DNA of 64,000 bases from UBA8337 sp937907245 (GCA_965219485.1 OZ244774.1:1736001-1800000); one strand, 5' to 3'; counted from the stretch's first letter, positions 40,818 to 50,017 are shown. The notes: generated by a model from the letters alone, not told the origin. Translations and numbers: made by a program.

Positions 40818-42479
40818 TTACCGACAGGCATTTTGTGCGGTTTGATGCCAAGTTTGCAAAATCGGAAAAGCCGTTAAGGCCTCCTTCCAATTGGCTTGGG
40901 CTTGCGTGCGAGAGAATATTTTTGCCTGCATCGCGCAAGCCTGCTCGGTGCGGTCTAACCCAATAAATAATGCGGCCAGTCCAAGGCGCGCGCCCATGCC
41001 TACCGGATCATCGGCTGGCGTGCGCTGCGCTAATGCCGATAGCGCCCGCGCCGCCTCAATGCCGCGCGCATTGGCTTGCAAGGTGGCGGCACGCAAAAAC
41101 CAAGCCGACGGCCGTCGCGGAAATTCGCTGGCAAGTTTTTCCGCCAACATCAAAGCAGCCTCTGGCTTTTCACGCGCCAAATCGAAATCGATGAGCGTTT
41201 CCAATAATACCGCTCGCGGGCGGCCCTGCAGGGTTTCTAAATCACTCGTCAGCCAAGCATATTGGACGTCGAACCGCGCTCGTGTTTCCGGTTTTTTCAA
41301 GTAAGCCTTCCAATGCGCCAGCAGAAAAGCGGCCGAAGCCTCATCGGGCGTTTCTAAAAGGGCGGTCAATCGCTCACTGTCAGATTTGGTAACCAGATAC
41401 GCAAGCGCACGGCCAATGAGAGGACGGGTATCACCACCATCCTCGACAAAACTGCCCCAAGCCACACCAAATTTCGAGCTATCCAAATCGGCACTCAAAG
41501 CTATCTCTATCGCTGCCCGATGCACCGCCAACCGATTTCCCGCTAGGCACCCAGGCGGGCAGTCGACGCGCGTCCACAATTGATACAAAGTTATCGCGCC
41601 GCGCGCTGTGGCGGCCAAGCTCTCTGCGGTTTCGCCTTGCTCGCGCCGCGCCTTGATGGCCTCTGCCAAAAGGCGCACCCGCATCCCCAAAAATAGCGGA
41701 TAAGCGGCAGTCCCCGGCCCAATGCCGGTTAATATTTTATCGGCCTCAGCCCAGCTTTTACGCGCGGTGGCATCGCGCGCCAGCACCACGCGTGCGCGCA
41801 TTGCCAAAAGAACATCTAACGGCGGCGGCGCTGGCGCCAAGGCTTTTTCTGGGGAAATGGTGTCCGCAGGAATCTCGACATCTTTATAGGCGCGCGCCAA
41901 AGTGAGCGTCGCGGTGTCGGGCACCTTATCAAAAGACAATTGCGCCAGCGCTATCAATTTATCCAATCGGTCGGCCGTGGCGCCGTCTCGCATATCGTCT
42001 CGGGCAGCTAAAAGATGCGTGATGGCGCGTTTATACTCTCCCAAATTCAGGCGCGCGACGCCCATATGATAATCGACCCGTCGCTTTAATCCGGTCGGCA
42101 TATGGGAATAAAAAGGCTTTACCCCCGGCCAAGCCGATACAATCTGGCCATATTTTTGGGTCGCAAAAGCTTGCCGCATCACGCGCAAAGATAAGCCCGG
42201 CTCGTAGTCCATCGCGTCCAACAAAAGCTGATCGCGCGCGACCAAATCAAGCGCGCCTTTCAGGTTCTCGACATCGCCGCCAAAAGCCGGCCGCAAGAGA
42301 GCCACAATCTCATCGGCAGGGCGCGTATCGCGTATGGCTTGGCGCGCTAAATTGACGGCGTCGCCAACGGCCACGCCGCTATTCGCACCTGTCTGGCTAA
42401 AGTCGGCATCTGCCTGCGCGCTCGAATAAAGCCACGGGCGGGCGATAGTCGGGCGAGGTGATGCGGGCATGAAACGCAT
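40818..42479 (-). CDS. Helical repeat protein, probable C-terminal part of a split gene
   Basis: Up to 553 residues of Ala/Leu-rich helices with a TPR/HEAT-like look. The first 18 or so codons overlap the preceding gene in another frame and look like out-of-frame sequence, with no signal peptide. From about 42425 the sequence SSAQADADFSQTGANSG continues what the upstream gene was coding. I think this and 42397-43146 are one exported protein of about 790 residues broken by a frameshift near 42400-42440. If intact in the organism, it is a periplasmic repeat protein of unknown function that ends the ExbB operon. Confidence 0.6.
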   Translation of the reverse strand: MRFMPASPRPTIARPWLYSSAQADADFSQTGANSGVAVGDAVNLARQAIRDTRPADEIVALLRPAFGGDVENLKGALDLVARDQLLLDAMDYEPGLSLRVMRQAFATQKYGQIVSAWPGVKPFYSHMPTGLKRRVDYHMGVARLNLGEYKRAITHLLAARDDMRDGATADRLDKLIALAQLSFDKVPDTATLTLARAYKDVEIPADTISPEKALAPAPPPLDVLLAMRARVVLARDATARKSWAEADKILTGIGPGTAAYPLFLGMRVRLLAEAIKARREQGETAESLAATARGAITLYQLWTRVDCPPGCLAGNRLAVHRAAIEIALSADLDSSKFGVAWGSFVEDGGDTRPLIGRALAYLVTKSDSERLTALLETPDEASAAFLLAHWKAYLKKPETRARFDVQYAWLTSDLETLQGRPRAVLLETLIDFDLAREKPEAALMLAEKLASEFPRRPSAWFLRAATLQANARGIEAARALSALAQRTPADDPVGMGARLGLAALFIGLDRTEQACAMQAKIFSRTQAQANWKEALTAFPILQTWHQTAQNACR

Positions 42480-43146
42480 CTACGGCGCGAGTGAAACTCG
42501 GCGCGCCGCCGCGCTTCAAAGAATCTTGTAAGCGTTGCAAGGTCTCAGTCGCGGTTTTGAGGTCGCCCGCCTCAATTTGGCTAGTCGCCAAACCATACAT
42601 GGCGCGCTGCACCAAAACCGGATGTTTGAATTCAAAGGTCAAGCCCTGCATGGCATTCAACGCGCCTTGCATGGCTTGCGCTTTTTCTTCGGCTGAAATA
42701 TGGCGCACGGCCGCCGCCAGTTTCCCCCAAGCGACGCCATAGGCGCCGGCCACCCGAAGGCTTTCAATATCGCCCCATAAATCAGACGACAATAGCTCCT
42801 CAAACGACACTTCATTATGGCGCACATTGTCTTCTGCAAGTTTTCGAAGCGCTGCCATATTATCTGCAACTTGGCTGGCTTGGCGCACAAAGGGCGCCAG
42901 CTCAAGCGGCCCAAAGGCGCTGTCGTAACACGCCTCCATGCCAATCGAATAGCCATCTGCGGCAGCCAAATAGGGCGCGCTATCTTCGCCAAGCGCCGCC
43001 AAAAGTTTTTCAGGCGCCACCAGCAGCAAAGCTGGAGGCGCTTCACACGCGCGCGCAGGATTTGCTAAATCGGGCACGCTGGCACACAAGCCCAAAAGAC
43101 AAGCGAAGGCCCAACGAGGCGCTTTGTGAAAAGCTAAAAACCGCAT
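42397..43146 (-). CDS. Exported helical protein, probable N-terminal part of a split gene
   Basis: 249 residues with a signal peptide about 1-33 (ending ARACEA). The mature part is helical with AVDAFHARITSPDYRPPVALF near the end, after which an out-of-frame tail of about ten residues reaches a stop. It overlaps the next gene by 83 nt, which is very long for two real genes on one strand. No family recognised. It starts eight nt after the VWA gene, so it belongs to the ExbB/ExbD/VWA operon. Confidence 0.6.
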   Translation of the reverse strand: MRFLAFHKAPRWAFACLLGLCASVPDLANPARACEAPPALLLVAPEKLLAALGEDSAPYLAAADGYSIGMEACYDSAFGPLELAPFVRQASQVADNMAALRKLAEDNVRHNEVSFEELLSSDLWGDIESLRVAGAYGVAWGKLAAAVRHISAEEKAQAMQGALNAMQGLTFEFKHPVLVQRAMYGLATSQIEAGDLKTATETLQRLQDSLKRGGAPSFTRAVDAFHARITSPDYRPPVALFERAGRCRL

Positions 43147-43154
43147 GTCGCCCC

Positions 43155-44306
43155 CTATTCCAAATTCGCCAGAAAAGGCGCTAGCTCATCGTGAAACTTG
43201 TCATCGAATATCAGCAGAGCCAGCGTCTTCATGAGTTGGCGCTCCGCCGCCAAAGTGGCCGCCGTGCCGCCGCCCAAACGCGCCAAACGACGAAACTGTG
43301 GCATGGTGCCCTGCTTCAGTAAATCGGCACGCCCCGAAGCCCCAGAGCGCGCCCGCCCCAACATTGCCCGATTGGCTTCTACGCGGCTGTCGAGCAAGGA
43401 CAGGCGCCCGCCACGCGACTTCAGGCGTTCAGCAATTTCAGCCGCCTCACCAGCCTCGTGCGAATGCGGCGGCGCATCACCAATGACAATCACCACCCGT
43501 TGCGCGCCTGGGCGCCAAGCTATTTTGGTCTCGGCATCGCGCAAGGCTTGCGTCACAGCCTCTGGATAATCGCCGCCGCCAACCGCATCAATACGGGCGA
43601 TGAAGTCTCGGGATTTTACAATGTCAAAGCTTGGCTGGGTGATGCGCGTAACAAACTCTAAGTCATTATAATCGCGATAAGCAATAATCCCGAAGCGCGC
43701 CAGAGGCACGAGATTGCGAATATAAGTCGCCAATTGCTCCATCCGCTGATGCACTTTTTTATGCACCCAGACCATCGAGCCTGTGGCATCAATCGCAAAC
43801 ACCACATCGATGCCGGTCTTCTGTAAATGCTCAATATAGTCAGCAAAGGTTTTCGGCACGCCCGATATCAGCCCGCCGCCCGGCAAAGCGCGTTGGGTAA
43901 CGGCGGCTGCGGGTAGTGGCATGGCGGGCGCAATGGCGGCCATATTGGCGTTATCCATCATCAAGTCGTTGAAATCCGTATCGAGCGGCACTTCCAATAG
44001 CTCCGACAAATCGAGGGCGGCTTCCGCTTCGCGAAAGATTTCTGGCGGGCTTTGCGTCTCTAGCGTGAGGTCGATCTCTTCAGGCCCCGCCTCGCCAGCC
44101 GAGATAACCACACTGTCTTGCTCGGCACCGCTGCCGCGCTCGCCACCGAAAAGCAGCAATAAAACAAAGCCTACAGCCACGACATGCAAAACCACCGAGC
44201 CCACCAAAAGCCCTATCCATACGCGGCGTGGCACCGCGATGAGGCGGTTGCGCAATTGGCCAAGCCAGCCGCTTTTCTGGGTTTCTTGGGCTAGTTTCGC
44301 GGTCAT
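43155..44306 (-). CDS. Membrane-anchored VWA-domain protein
   Basis: 383 residues. A cytoplasmic basic head (1-29), one transmembrane helix (about 31-53), an acidic periplasmic linker, and a von Willebrand A domain starting DVVFAIDATGSMVW. Residues Asp173-x-Thr-Gly-Ser177 give a MIDAS-like metal site, and IIAYRDYND and VVIVIGDAPPH supply further loops. The topology resembles TonB in having a single N-terminal anchor and a periplasmic domain. Overlapping the ExbD gene by four nt, it may be moved or gated by the ExbB/ExbD motor. No named family. Confidence 0.8.
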   Translation of the reverse strand: MTAKLAQETQKSGWLGQLRNRLIAVPRRVWIGLLVGSVVLHVVAVGFVLLLLFGGERGSGAEQDSVVISAGEAGPEEIDLTLETQSPPEIFREAEAALDLSELLEVPLDTDFNDLMMDNANMAAIAPAMPLPAAAVTQRALPGGGLISGVPKTFADYIEHLQKTGIDVVFAIDATGSMVWVHKKVHQRMEQLATYIRNLVPLARFGIIAYRDYNDLEFVTRITQPSFDIVKSRDFIARIDAVGGGDYPEAVTQALRDAETKIAWRPGAQRVVIVIGDAPPHSHEAGEAAEIAERLKSRGGRLSLLDSRVEANRAMLGRARSGASGRADLLKQGTMPQFRRLARLGGGTAATLAAERQLMKTLALLIFDDKFHDELAPFLANLE

Positions 44307-44716
44307 TTCGCGGCCCCATCATATTGAGTTTTTAATCGAATTTCCCCGACCCCCGCCTTGGCCATAGCGGCGCGAAAGGCCAGAAGTGGTTTGGCGTGGG
44401 CGCGGCGGTCTGCAATCAGCTCAACCGGCAAACCTTGCTCAACAATGCCTGCCGATTTCACAAAATCGGCTATCTCGCCCAAAGTCACGCTTTCGCCCTC
44501 AGACAAATAAAACTTATCATCTGGCTTGAGCCAGACCCCAAACGCGGCCCCCGTATAGGCGTTATCTTGCGTCGAAGTCGCCACCTCAATTTGCTGCGGA
44601 TGATTGGTGGTTGGGCGCCCCGCAATTAAGACAAATAGGATGAGCAGAAACACAACATTGATCAGCGGCAGCAAATCAATCGATTTAATTTCACGGCGTT
44701 GGCTTTTAAGTTTCAT
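44303..44716 (-). CDS. ExbD/TolR-like protein lacking the motor aspartate
   Basis: 137 residues from ATG 44716; the frame is open to 44755. A basic head, one transmembrane helix starting SIDLLPLINVVFLLILFVL, and a small periplasmic domain. In ExbD and TolR the helix holds an essential Asp (PLIDVVF). Here the aligned residue is Asn20. The adjacent upstream paralogue keeps Asp, so the two may form an unequal pair. It overlaps the VWA gene by four nt. Confidence 0.85.
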   Translation of the reverse strand: MKLKSQRREIKSIDLLPLINVVFLLILFVLIAGRPTTNHPQQIEVATSTQDNAYTGAAFGVWLKPDDKFYLSEGESVTLGEIADFVKSAGIVEQGLPVELIADRRAHAKPLLAFRAAMAKAGVGEIRLKTQYDGAAK

Positions 44717-44729
44717 CCCATCCTCCGCT

Positions 44730-45161
44730 CTAGAAATCAGCCAAATCAATATCAAACACGTCCCGCTCTAGGGTAATAGAGGCGGCGCCTGCGGCGACCA
44801 AAAGGTCGAGCGTGTCGGATACTTTTTGAACTTCTGCTGCGCCAGCCGGCATCAACACGATAAGTTGGTCTTCGTGTCGCGCCACTAAAGCGGCGACATC
44901 GCGGGCCAATTTTTCAGCCCCCACTGGCGCGCCGTTCCATTGCAGATCGCCTTGCGCGCTCAGGGTCACAATCGCTGGCTGACTAGCGCTTTCACTTCCG
45001 CCTGTGCCACGTGGCGGGGCCAATCGGCTCTGGCCATAGCTCACAAAATCAGAGCCCAGCAGGAAGAACAGCAGCAATAAGAAAATCATATCAATGAGAG
45101 GCGTAAGCCCCATCATGGACGTCTTGCGCCTAGCGCGAGGGATTTGAATGGCTTGCGACAT
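44730..45161 (-). CDS. ExbD/TolR biopolymer transport protein
   Basis: 143 residues with PRARRKTSMMGLTPLIDMIFLLLLFFLL; only the key part LTPLIDMIFLLL is needed to recognise the family, with Asp24 at the proton-carrying position. A periplasmic beta domain follows. With the ExbB-like gene 14 nt upstream it should form a proton-driven inner-membrane motor. It is 13 nt before the Asn-bearing paralogue. Confidence 0.9.
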   Translation of the reverse strand: MSQAIQIPRARRKTSMMGLTPLIDMIFLLLLFFLLGSDFVSYGQSRLAPPRGTGGSESASQPAIVTLSAQGDLQWNGAPVGAEKLARDVAALVARHEDQLIVLMPAGAAEVQKVSDTLDLLVAAGAASITLERDVFDIDLADF

Positions 45162-45175
45162 GCGGGAGGCGCGAC

Positions 45176-45952
45176 CTAAGCCTTGGCCTTGGCATCGCTG
45201 CGGACCAATATTTCGGTCAGCGCATCCTCCACCGTATCGCGAACCTCATCTACGGAATTGTTAAAGACAGCCGCCAGAATGGAAAACGGCAAAGCAACGC
45301 CGAGCCCAAAGGCTGTGGTCAAAAGCGCCTCCCAAATGCCCGAGGCGAGAAGCGCCGTATCGGCTCCACTAGAGCCTTGGCCGACGCCTTGGAAAGCCAC
45401 AATCATACCCAATACCGTGCCCAGCAAACCGAACAATGGCGCGGAGGCCGCGATAAGCTCGAGAACCCAAATATTTTTACTTAAATGACGAACCAAATAT
45501 TGGGCCCTTCGCGCCAATTCCTCGCGCAAAATACTGGCGCTCATGGTGCGGCCATGGGCTTGCGTGACGGCATAACCGATAAGCGGGGCCGCCGGATGCG
45601 CGTATTCATCTAACCGTTTGGCAAGACCGTCTATTTTGCCAGCACGATAATCTGCCAAAGCGGCTTCCAGTTGCTGTGGGCGATAAATATCCATTTGGTA
45701 AAATTGGTAAATCTTTACCGCAGCCACGGGCAGCCCGACGGCAGATAAAAGCGCGATGACCCAAGTGACGAGGCCGCCTTTAGAAAACAAAAGACCGAAA
45801 AAACCCGGCGCCTCGGCAGGGGCTTGCACAACAGGTGCGCTTACATCTTGTGCCCAGCTGATGTCTGGTAGCAAAAGGCCCGCGACCAGAAGGACGCCAA
45901 GACGGACGATCTGCGGCAGGCGAGAAGGTTTTGTGGCTTCGATTGTAAACAT
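45176..45952 (-). CDS. MotA/TolQ/ExbB proton channel family protein
   Basis: 258 residues. A cleavable or anchoring hydrophobic N-terminus (about 16-34), then a helix at GLVTWVIALLSAVGLPVAAV, and the C-terminal pair with APLFGLLGTVLGMIVAFQ and EALLTTAFGLGVALPF, the MotA/TolQ/ExbB signature. First gene of the operon ExbB, ExbD, ExbD, VWA, repeat protein. It would supply the stator ring around the ExbD pair. Confidence 0.92.
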   Translation of the reverse strand: MFTIEATKPSRLPQIVRLGVLLVAGLLLPDISWAQDVSAPVVQAPAEAPGFFGLLFSKGGLVTWVIALLSAVGLPVAAVKIYQFYQMDIYRPQQLEAALADYRAGKIDGLAKRLDEYAHPAAPLIGYAVTQAHGRTMSASILREELARRAQYLVRHLSKNIWVLELIAASAPLFGLLGTVLGMIVAFQGVGQGSSGADTALLASGIWEALLTTAFGLGVALPFSILAAVFNNSVDEVRDTVEDALTEILVRSDAKAKA

Positions 45953-45986
45953 AAGGCTCTCCTTTTAGTGAAAAGAGTAACGCAAA

Positions 45987-46019
45987 GAAAAAACGCCGCC
46001 AGTAAAAACTGACGGCGTT
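45987..46019 (-). terminator. Rho-independent terminator of the acyl-CoA dehydrogenase gene
   Basis: AACGCCGCCAGT (45992-46003) pairs with ACTGACGGCGTT (46008-46019), one mismatch, and is followed on the minus strand by T residues. It separates the acyl-CoA dehydrogenase gene from the ExbB operon. Confidence 0.8.
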
Positions 46020-46043
46020 CTCATAATTTTCAACTCAGCAAGC

Positions 46044-47198
46044 TTATAGAGCGCGGGCTACGAGCATGCGCATAATCTCGTTCGAGCCGCCATAAATCCG
46101 CTGCACGCGAGCATCGGTATACATACGGCTAATCGGATATTCGTCCATATAGCCGTAGCCGCCGAAGAACTGCAGGCAATCATCGATGACTTCGTTTTCG
46201 CGTTCGGTGCACCAAAATTTTGCCGCTGCCGCGCTATTGGCGTCAAGTTTGCCCTCTAGCAATTGGCTTAATAGCTGATCGACCATCGCGCGCGCCGCCA
46301 TCCAAGTGGCTTTGCATTCGGCTAATTTATATTGCGTATTTTGATAGTCAAAAATCGAATTGCCAAAGGTTTTGCGGTCGCGCGTATAGTCCAAAGTCAG
46401 CGCAATCGCCCGTTCCATAGAAGCCACGGCCTGATTGGCAATGACCAAGCGCTCGGCTGGCAATTGCTGCATCAGTTGGAAAAAGCCTTGGCCTTCTTCG
46501 CCGCCCAAAATATTGTCGGCGGGCACTTTTACATCATCGAAAAACAACTCGGATGTATCGGCCGCATGTTGGCCCATTTTATCGAGGTTGCGACCGCGCG
46601 CAAAACCTTGGGTGTCGTCGCCGGTCTCTACAATCACCAGCGAGATGCCTTTGGCGCCTTGCGATGTATCTGTTTTGGCAACCACCAAAACCATGTCGCA
46701 AGTTTGGCCATTGGTGATGAACGTTTTAGACCCATTGACCAAATATTGGTTGCCGTCTTTTACTGCGGTGGTTTTCACCGACTGCAAATCTGAGCCCGTA
46801 CCAGGCTCTGTCATGGCGATGGCGCAGACCATTTCGCCCGATGCCATTTTAGGCAGATATTTTTTCTTCTGCTCTTCCGTGCCATAGGCCAAGAAATAAT
46901 GCGAGCAGATAAGCGAGTGAACCGACTGGCCCCAGCCTGCGACACCGAGGCGCGTTTGCACTTCCGTCAAAATGGCTTCATGGCGATAGTCGCCGCCGCC
47001 GCCGCCGTATTCCTCTGGAATCGACGTACACAAAAGGCCAGCCTCTCCGGCTTTCGTCCATGCATCGCGATCGACAATGCCTTGTTTTGTCCATTTGTCG
47101 GCCAAGGGCACGAACTCATTGGTCATGAATTTACTCGCCGCATCTTCAAAGATGGTGAGGTCTTCTGTCATCCAAGGGGATGTATAATTTCCAAGCAT
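46044..47198 (-). CDS. Acyl-CoA dehydrogenase
   Basis: 384 residues with the full family pattern: CAIAMTEPGTGSDLQS, the FAD-proximal FITNGQ strand, RKTFGNSIFDYQNTQYKLAE, DCLQFFGGYGYMDEYPISR and QRIYGGSNEIMR. The catalytic-base position matches the short/medium-chain and isovaleryl group only loosely, so chain length is open. Oxidises acyl-CoA to 2-enoyl-CoA, passing electrons to ETF. Transcribed alone, with its own terminator. Confidence 0.9.
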   Translation of the reverse strand: MLGNYTSPWMTEDLTIFEDAASKFMTNEFVPLADKWTKQGIVDRDAWTKAGEAGLLCTSIPEEYGGGGGDYRHEAILTEVQTRLGVAGWGQSVHSLICSHYFLAYGTEEQKKKYLPKMASGEMVCAIAMTEPGTGSDLQSVKTTAVKDGNQYLVNGSKTFITNGQTCDMVLVVAKTDTSQGAKGISLVIVETGDDTQGFARGRNLDKMGQHAADTSELFFDDVKVPADNILGGEEGQGFFQLMQQLPAERLVIANQAVASMERAIALTLDYTRDRKTFGNSIFDYQNTQYKLAECKATWMAARAMVDQLLSQLLEGKLDANSAAAAKFWCTERENEVIDDCLQFFGGYGYMDEYPISRMYTDARVQRIYGGSNEIMRMLVARAL

Positions 47199-47292
47199 AA
47201 ATAGCTCCCATTCCTATAAGGATGGATGTTAGCCATAGCGGGGCATATCGCGCAAGTCTGGTGCCTGCGACATTTGCTGCGACAAAAAGCCT

Positions 47293-48453
47293 TTAAAGCT
47301 GCATAGCTTTCGTGTACCCGCCAAGCTGCACCCGCCCGATTAACTCATACGTCGCCGCATTGGCAATCATATGCTGGGTCATGGTTTCAATATCGCGCAA
47401 GCGTCGTTGAATGGCGCTGGTTTTATATACAGAAGTGCCACCCGCTAAATCATGCACTTGGCGCACCACTTGCACACAAGTGCGCACCGCATGGGTCGAT
47501 ATTAGCCGCAAGTCTGCGCGTTGTTCTGGGCTTATCGCCTCGCCGCCTTGCACCGCCTGCCAAACTTCGCGCAGCGTTTGCCAGTAAAACGCATCGGCAC
47601 TGCGCCATAAAGCTTCCGCCTCCGCCACCGCCGCTTGCACGCCGCTGCGCTCGGCCAAAGTGCGCTTATTGCCCATCGGGGTTTTTGCCATCGCCAAGTG
47701 AAGAAAATCATCCAATGCGGCGCGGGCGTTGCCCAAAGCCACCGCGCCAACGCCGGTCGCTAAAAACCCAAAATACGGCATTTTGTAAAGCGGAGCATCC
47801 GTCCATGGCGTATCCGTGGCGATAGAATAACTATGCGCCACCGGCACCCGCACTTGGTCAACTTCTACATCGCCCGAGCTGGTTCCGCAAAGGCCCATCG
47901 TGTGCCATGTATCGTGAAAAATAACATCCTCGCGCGGTATCATTAAAAGCCGCACGCTAGGTTTTTCGTCTCCTGGCCGTTGCGCTAGACAGCCCAGCCC
48001 AAGGTAGTCTGCATTAGCCGAGCCAGAAGCCCAAGCCCAGCGCCCTGACACAATATAGTCTTCGCCATCTTGCACGGCGCGGCCATTGGGAGCGAAAATT
48101 CCGCAGGTAATGCGGCTAGGGTCGGCAAACATGGGGCCGCTGATTTCGGGTTTGATGAAAGCCGCCCCTAAAGCCGCGGTTGCCCCAATCATGCTTACCC
48201 AAGCGCTGGCCGCATCATGCATGGCTAAAACTTGCAGTCGGGCATTGCCCTCCAATGGGGTTAATTGATGGCCGCCAACGTCTTTTGGTACAAACATGGC
48301 AAACATGCCAGCGTCTGCCAATTGGCGCGCCAGCTCAGGGGCTAAAGCCCGCGCCGCTTCCGTGGCTTCGGCTTGGCTTTGGGCGGCGGCGCAAATAGCG
48401 GCAAATTTTTTGTCTTTTTCAAACTCTACTTGTTTGTTGGCTTGCATAGTCAT
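47293..48453 (-). CDS. Acyl-CoA dehydrogenase-fold protein, flavin monooxygenase-like
   Basis: 386 residues from ATG 48453 with GAGGG six nt upstream. It has the three-domain acyl-CoA dehydrogenase fold but lacks the usual TEPGTGSD loop, having instead GRWAWASGSANADYLGLG. It resembles two-component flavin-dependent monooxygenases of the HsaA / p-hydroxyphenylacetate hydroxylase type, which use reduced flavin made by a partner reductase. No reductase is adjacent. Substrate unknown. Confidence 0.8.
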   Translation of the reverse strand: MTMQANKQVEFEKDKKFAAICAAAQSQAEATEAARALAPELARQLADAGMFAMFVPKDVGGHQLTPLEGNARLQVLAMHDAASAWVSMIGATAALGAAFIKPEISGPMFADPSRITCGIFAPNGRAVQDGEDYIVSGRWAWASGSANADYLGLGCLAQRPGDEKPSVRLLMIPREDVIFHDTWHTMGLCGTSSGDVEVDQVRVPVAHSYSIATDTPWTDAPLYKMPYFGFLATGVGAVALGNARAALDDFLHLAMAKTPMGNKRTLAERSGVQAAVAEAEALWRSADAFYWQTLREVWQAVQGGEAISPEQRADLRLISTHAVRTCVQVVRQVHDLAGGTSVYKTSAIQRRLRDIETMTQHMIANAATYELIGRVQLGGYTKAMQL

Positions 48454-48541
48454 GATTGCCCTCACTGCCTTTCGTGATCAAAAGCTTGCTTTGAGATGAG
48501 TTTGTCGAAAATACAAAGAGCGCGCAACCAGGAAACAGGTT

Positions 48542-49345
48542 TTAAGCGATATCGATATAGACGGGCGCGTGATCCGAAGGCCGCTCCCAGCCCCGCGCTT
48601 CGCGCAAGACACCGTAGTTTTCGACCGCTTCAGATAAGTCTGGTGTCACCCATATATGGTCGAGCCGACGACCTTTATCTGCCGCGTCCCAGTCTTTGGC
48701 ACGATAGCTCCACCAGCTATATAATTTTTCTTCTGCCGGCACAAAACGCCGCGAGACGTCTTCCCAATCCAGAGTGTTTTGTAGCTTTGCCAAAGTCTCA
48801 ATCTCAATCGGGGTATGGCTCACGACTTTTTGTAACTTCTTCGAAGACCACACATCGTGCTCGCCAGGGGCGATGTTTAAGTCTCCCAATAGAACCGAAG
48901 CGGGCGCGTCTTTTTGTTTGGATTGGCGTTTAAAATTTTTCGTCATTTCGGCCAGAAAATCTTGCTTGTGCCCAAATTTTTCATTTATTTCGCGGTCTGG
49001 CTCATCGCCGCCTGCGGGAACATAAAAATTATGAATGGCGATGGGGCGCCCTTTATGCTCCACGCTCGTATGCATATGGCGACCATCTTCTTTGCCACAA
49101 TAATTAATATAGCTTTGCTCAACAAACGGCAGCCGCGAAAGCGTAGCGACGCCGTGATAGCCCTTAATGCCGTTTTTGGCGACATGGGGAAACCCCGCTT
49201 TGGCGAAAGCTTTTTCAGGAAAGCTATCGTTCGGGCATTTGGTCTCTTGGAGACAAATAACATCCGGCTTTAATTTTTTTATCAAATCCAACACGAGCGG
49301 TTCGCGCAAGCGCACCGAATTAATGTTCCATGAAACAATCCGCAT
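48542..49345 (-). CDS. xth: Exodeoxyribonuclease III (AP endonuclease)
   Basis: 267 residues beginning MRIVSWNINSVRLR, with CLQETKC, the GDLNIAP catalytic loop, SWWSYR, and the RRLDHIWVTP and SDHAPVYIDI end. The active-site Glu, Asp, Asn and His set of the ExoIII family is visible. It cleaves abasic sites and degrades 3' ends. It is one of the conserved ftsK-lolA-xth series. Confidence 0.95.
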   Translation of the reverse strand: MRIVSWNINSVRLREPLVLDLIKKLKPDVICLQETKCPNDSFPEKAFAKAGFPHVAKNGIKGYHGVATLSRLPFVEQSYINYCGKEDGRHMHTSVEHKGRPIAIHNFYVPAGGDEPDREINEKFGHKQDFLAEMTKNFKRQSKQKDAPASVLLGDLNIAPGEHDVWSSKKLQKVVSHTPIEIETLAKLQNTLDWEDVSRRFVPAEEKLYSWWSYRAKDWDAADKGRRLDHIWVTPDLSEAVENYGVLREARGWERPSDHAPVYIDIA

Positions 49346-49361
49346 TTTTCTAAATCCTAGC

Positions 49362-50009
49362 TTAAAATAAATTGAGGGTGCGGCCGGTCAATGCCAGCGG
49401 CCAGCGGCCCAGCTCAAACAGTCTGTAACGCAGCATAAGCGGGTGGTTAAGGGCTTCTTCGCCGGCTTCCATATCATCTAAATGCGTCGCCTTCACAGCC
49501 GCCGCCACCAAGGCCAAAGCGCCACCATGCGCCGCTTGTTGCGCGGCCCCCACGGCCAAATCGCGAATAGCATCTGGCAATTCATCGGCCATCATCAGGG
49601 CTTCATCGATGAGCTCGGGCAGAACTTCTGCCAATTGAGCCGATAAATGCGCCAGCATGACACCCAAACCTTCTTCGCTAACGCCCGCTAAGGCCTCTTC
49701 CATCAGGCCGGCGCGCAATTGCTCTTCGACCTCCCACGCCTCGGTGTTGAGGTCGAGACTGGCAGAGGCGTCCAGCGCGTCATCCCAACTCATCACGCCA
49801 ATTGCATCGGCGTCTGGAAAGCCCAACATGTCGAGATAGCTGCGCGCCAAATAGGCTGTTTTTTCGTCTATCGGGTCACCCAACTCCGAGAACCAATTGG
49901 CCCGCACGGCGCGTTCGGCAAATTCGCGCACCGCCGAGAGAACTGGAATTTCACTTTCCAGCGCCATAAGGTTTTCGGCATCCGGCTGCCACTCATCGGT
50001 GTCACTCAT
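49362..50009 (-). CDS. Conserved acidic protein of unknown function
   Basis: 215 residues, strongly acidic, with no signal peptide or membrane helix. Repeated alanine-rich helices and a closing HPLMLRYRLFELGRWPLALTGRTLNLF, of which RYRLFELGRWPL is the most distinctive part. I do not recognise a domain. It lies between lolA and xth on the same strand, with eight nt to the lolA gene, so it is probably in that operon. Confidence 0.7.
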   Translation of the reverse strand: MSDTDEWQPDAENLMALESEIPVLSAVREFAERAVRANWFSELGDPIDEKTAYLARSYLDMLGFPDADAIGVMSWDDALDASASLDLNTEAWEVEEQLRAGLMEEALAGVSEEGLGVMLAHLSAQLAEVLPELIDEALMMADELPDAIRDLAVGAAQQAAHGGALALVAAAVKATHLDDMEAGEEALNHPLMLRYRLFELGRWPLALTGRTLNLF

Positions 50010-50017
50010 AGGGATAT

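Noticed and set aside
40818..45952. ExbB/ExbD operon as a Zorya-type (ZorAB) phage-defence system
   Set aside because: No ZorC/D/E genes, no long ZorA tail; the partners are a VWA protein and exported helical repeats.
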